Origin: Dimargaris cristalligena
Lineage: Eukaryota; Kickxellomycota; Dimargaritomycetes; Dimargaritales; Dimargaritaceae
Length of the DNA: 10,139 nt
NCBI GenBank assembly: GCA_027576995.1
Contig: JANBQC010000808.1
Span: 1-10,139, forward strand
Direction of reading: 5' to 3'
Below the pieces are notes generated by a model. It ran no database searches. It saw nothing but the letters and a program-made list of their open reading frames with translations, and was not told the origin of the DNA. Shown piece by piece: positions 9,298 through 10,139 of the stretch (positions within the stretch are counted from its first letter, which is position 1; every line of letters starts with the position of its first letter). A program made the position numbers and the translations under genes.

Positions 9298-9618
9298 ATG
9301 CCAAACAACAAACCGGCCTGTACGACGATCCCCCTATCAAAATATCCTTTAATAGGATCTGTACGTGGGTGGTGTTCACTCTCGACTGCTGCAGCATCCT
9401 TTAACGGGTATGATATACAGCTCGCGGATGCGCCGCATGTTCCAATGGCCTACAGATGTATTTGCTGCTTCCTAATAATCATGGGGATGGTCACTGCTCC
9501 CGGATTGGTACAGCCAATGGACGGAGGAGCATTCCACATCGGAAATAGTGATAACCCCTCTATTGGCCAGGGTGCCCACGAGGCCCGTTTGGTCAAAACA
9601 GAGAGCTATTTAAGCTAG
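9298..9618 (+). CDS. Hypothetical small protein, possibly a secreted peptide from an internal start
   Basis: The frame encodes 106 residues from the ATG at 9298, with no family I recognise. Its last 57 residues, from an in-frame ATG at 9445-9447, look like a secreted peptide. They consist of a short polar start, a hydrophobic core with three cysteines (C-I-C-C-F-L-I-I), and a turn with T-A-P-G before a polar 34-residue tail ending L-S. A TATGATATA-like motif lies around 9409-9417, perhaps too close to serve the inner start. The frame lies 163 bases upstream of another signal-peptide gene on the same strand. It could instead be an exon of a spliced gene or a chance frame. Confidence 0.3.
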   Translation: MPNNKPACTTIPLSKYPLIGSVRGWCSLSTAAASFNGYDIQLADAPHVPMAYRCICCFLIIMGMVTAPGLVQPMDGGAFHIGNSDNPSIGQGAHEARLVKTESYLS

Positions 9619-9686
9619 CCGATTCCGCTCATTTAAGCCAGCATATTTTTATTCCCTACCACCTTATAACTTATTCGACTCGATAG

Positions 9687-9692
9687 TATATA
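9687..9692 (+). promoter_or_regulatory. TATA element of the secreted-protein gene
   Basis: A TATATA lies 89 bases upstream of the ATG at 9782. The intervening sequence is rich in C and T (TTCCCTTCAGC, CTACCACCACTGCC), as in many fungal 5' leaders. The start context ACAACAACATG has A at -3, a good eukaryotic start context. Confidence 0.5.
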
Positions 9693-9781
9693 GGCTTATC
9701 GCCACTTCGATACACTTCACAGTGTTAGACTTCCTACGGTATTTCCCTTCAGCTCACTACCACCACTGCCTAGACAACAAC

Positions 9782-10139
9782 ATGCGTTTCATCACAAGTA
9801 TAACGTTGTTCGCCGCCGGCCTATTGGGGGCATCCGCCCTGGCCATTTTCAACAACACCTGCTGTAACATTTACTGGGATGACCAGAAGCCCGAGGGGGA
9901 AAGAAATCCCGTTCGCCCTTTAATTTGGTGCGATCCCGCCGTCGACTATGCTGCGACGTGCCCCAAACCCAAACCCGAGACGGAGAAGGAGACCGAAACC
10001 GAAACCGAACCTAAGGTTGGCAGCGACAACAATATCGACACCAGTACTGACCCCAGCAATGACACCTGCACCAACCCTCCGTGCCAATCAACGGACCGGG
10101 ACTACCGTCAAACCCGGCAACGTGAAAGGACCAACACCC
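9782..10139 (+). CDS. Secreted cysteine-containing protein, N-terminal part (runs off window end)
   Basis: 119 codons are visible with no stop before the edge. Residues 1-21 form a classic signal peptide: M-R-F, then a hydrophobic core, ending A19-L20-A21, a signal-peptidase site. The mature part begins I22-F-N-N and has six cysteines (27, 28, 50, 60, 96, 101) and N-glycosylation sequons at N24 and N93. A charged linker of K-P and E-T repeats (61-77) separates the Cys-containing N-terminal part from a polar Asn/Asp/Thr/Ser-rich part. GC content rises compared with the spacer, supporting coding. I do not recognise a family. It is likely an extracellular or cell-wall-associated protein; the missing 3' part could hold a known domain. 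The linker suggests a modular protein. No intron is evident in the visible part. Confidence 0.75.
   Translation, partial: MRFITSITLFAAGLLGASALAIFNNTCCNIYWDDQKPEGERNPVRPLIWCDPAVDYAATCPKPKPETEKETETETEPKVGSDNNIDTSTDPSNDTCTNPPCQSTDRDYRQTRQRERTNT

Overview
The window looks like eukaryotic nuclear DNA, most probably from a fungus. It holds one long intronless reading frame rich in Ser/Thr/Pro/Gly/Ala linkers, small secreted-protein genes, and promoters with TATA-like elements about 90 bases upstream of the ATG. There are no Shine-Dalgarno-spaced operons, no tRNA or rRNA, and no recognisable transposon. An early-diverging fungus (Zoopagomycota type) would fit, but that placement is a guess.

Layout. 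Bases 1-257 are the 3' flank of the large gene, with an AATAAA on its strand just after the stop. Bases 258-5666 (minus strand) encode an 1802-residue protein. I recognise it as a member of the STK11IP (LKB1-interacting protein 1) family from an ordered series of conserved segments: the basic segment after the leucine-rich repeats, a Gly-x-x-Trp-Leu helix, split PH-like folds, and a CxxC...CxxC zinc ribbon. The N-terminal leucine-rich-repeat (LRR) domain normally found in this family is missing. The frame opens exactly where the post-LRR segment should begin.

Bases 5667-9297 are about 3.6 kb with visibly lower GC than the large gene and many stops. I find no convincing gene there, only one clear imperfect hairpin (7603-7634) and weak motifs. 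Bases 9298-9618 (plus strand) hold a small ORF; an internal Met at 9445 would start a 57-residue peptide with a good signal sequence (low confidence). From 9782 to the window end (plus strand) is the start of a secreted, Cys-containing protein with a clear signal peptide. It is cut off by the window edge.

The large gene and the two secreted-protein candidates are transcribed divergently from the gene-poor spacer. Nothing in the sequence links them functionally. The main point of interest is the LRR-less STK11IP homologue and the question of its true 5' end; next is the pair of small secreted-protein candidates at the right end.
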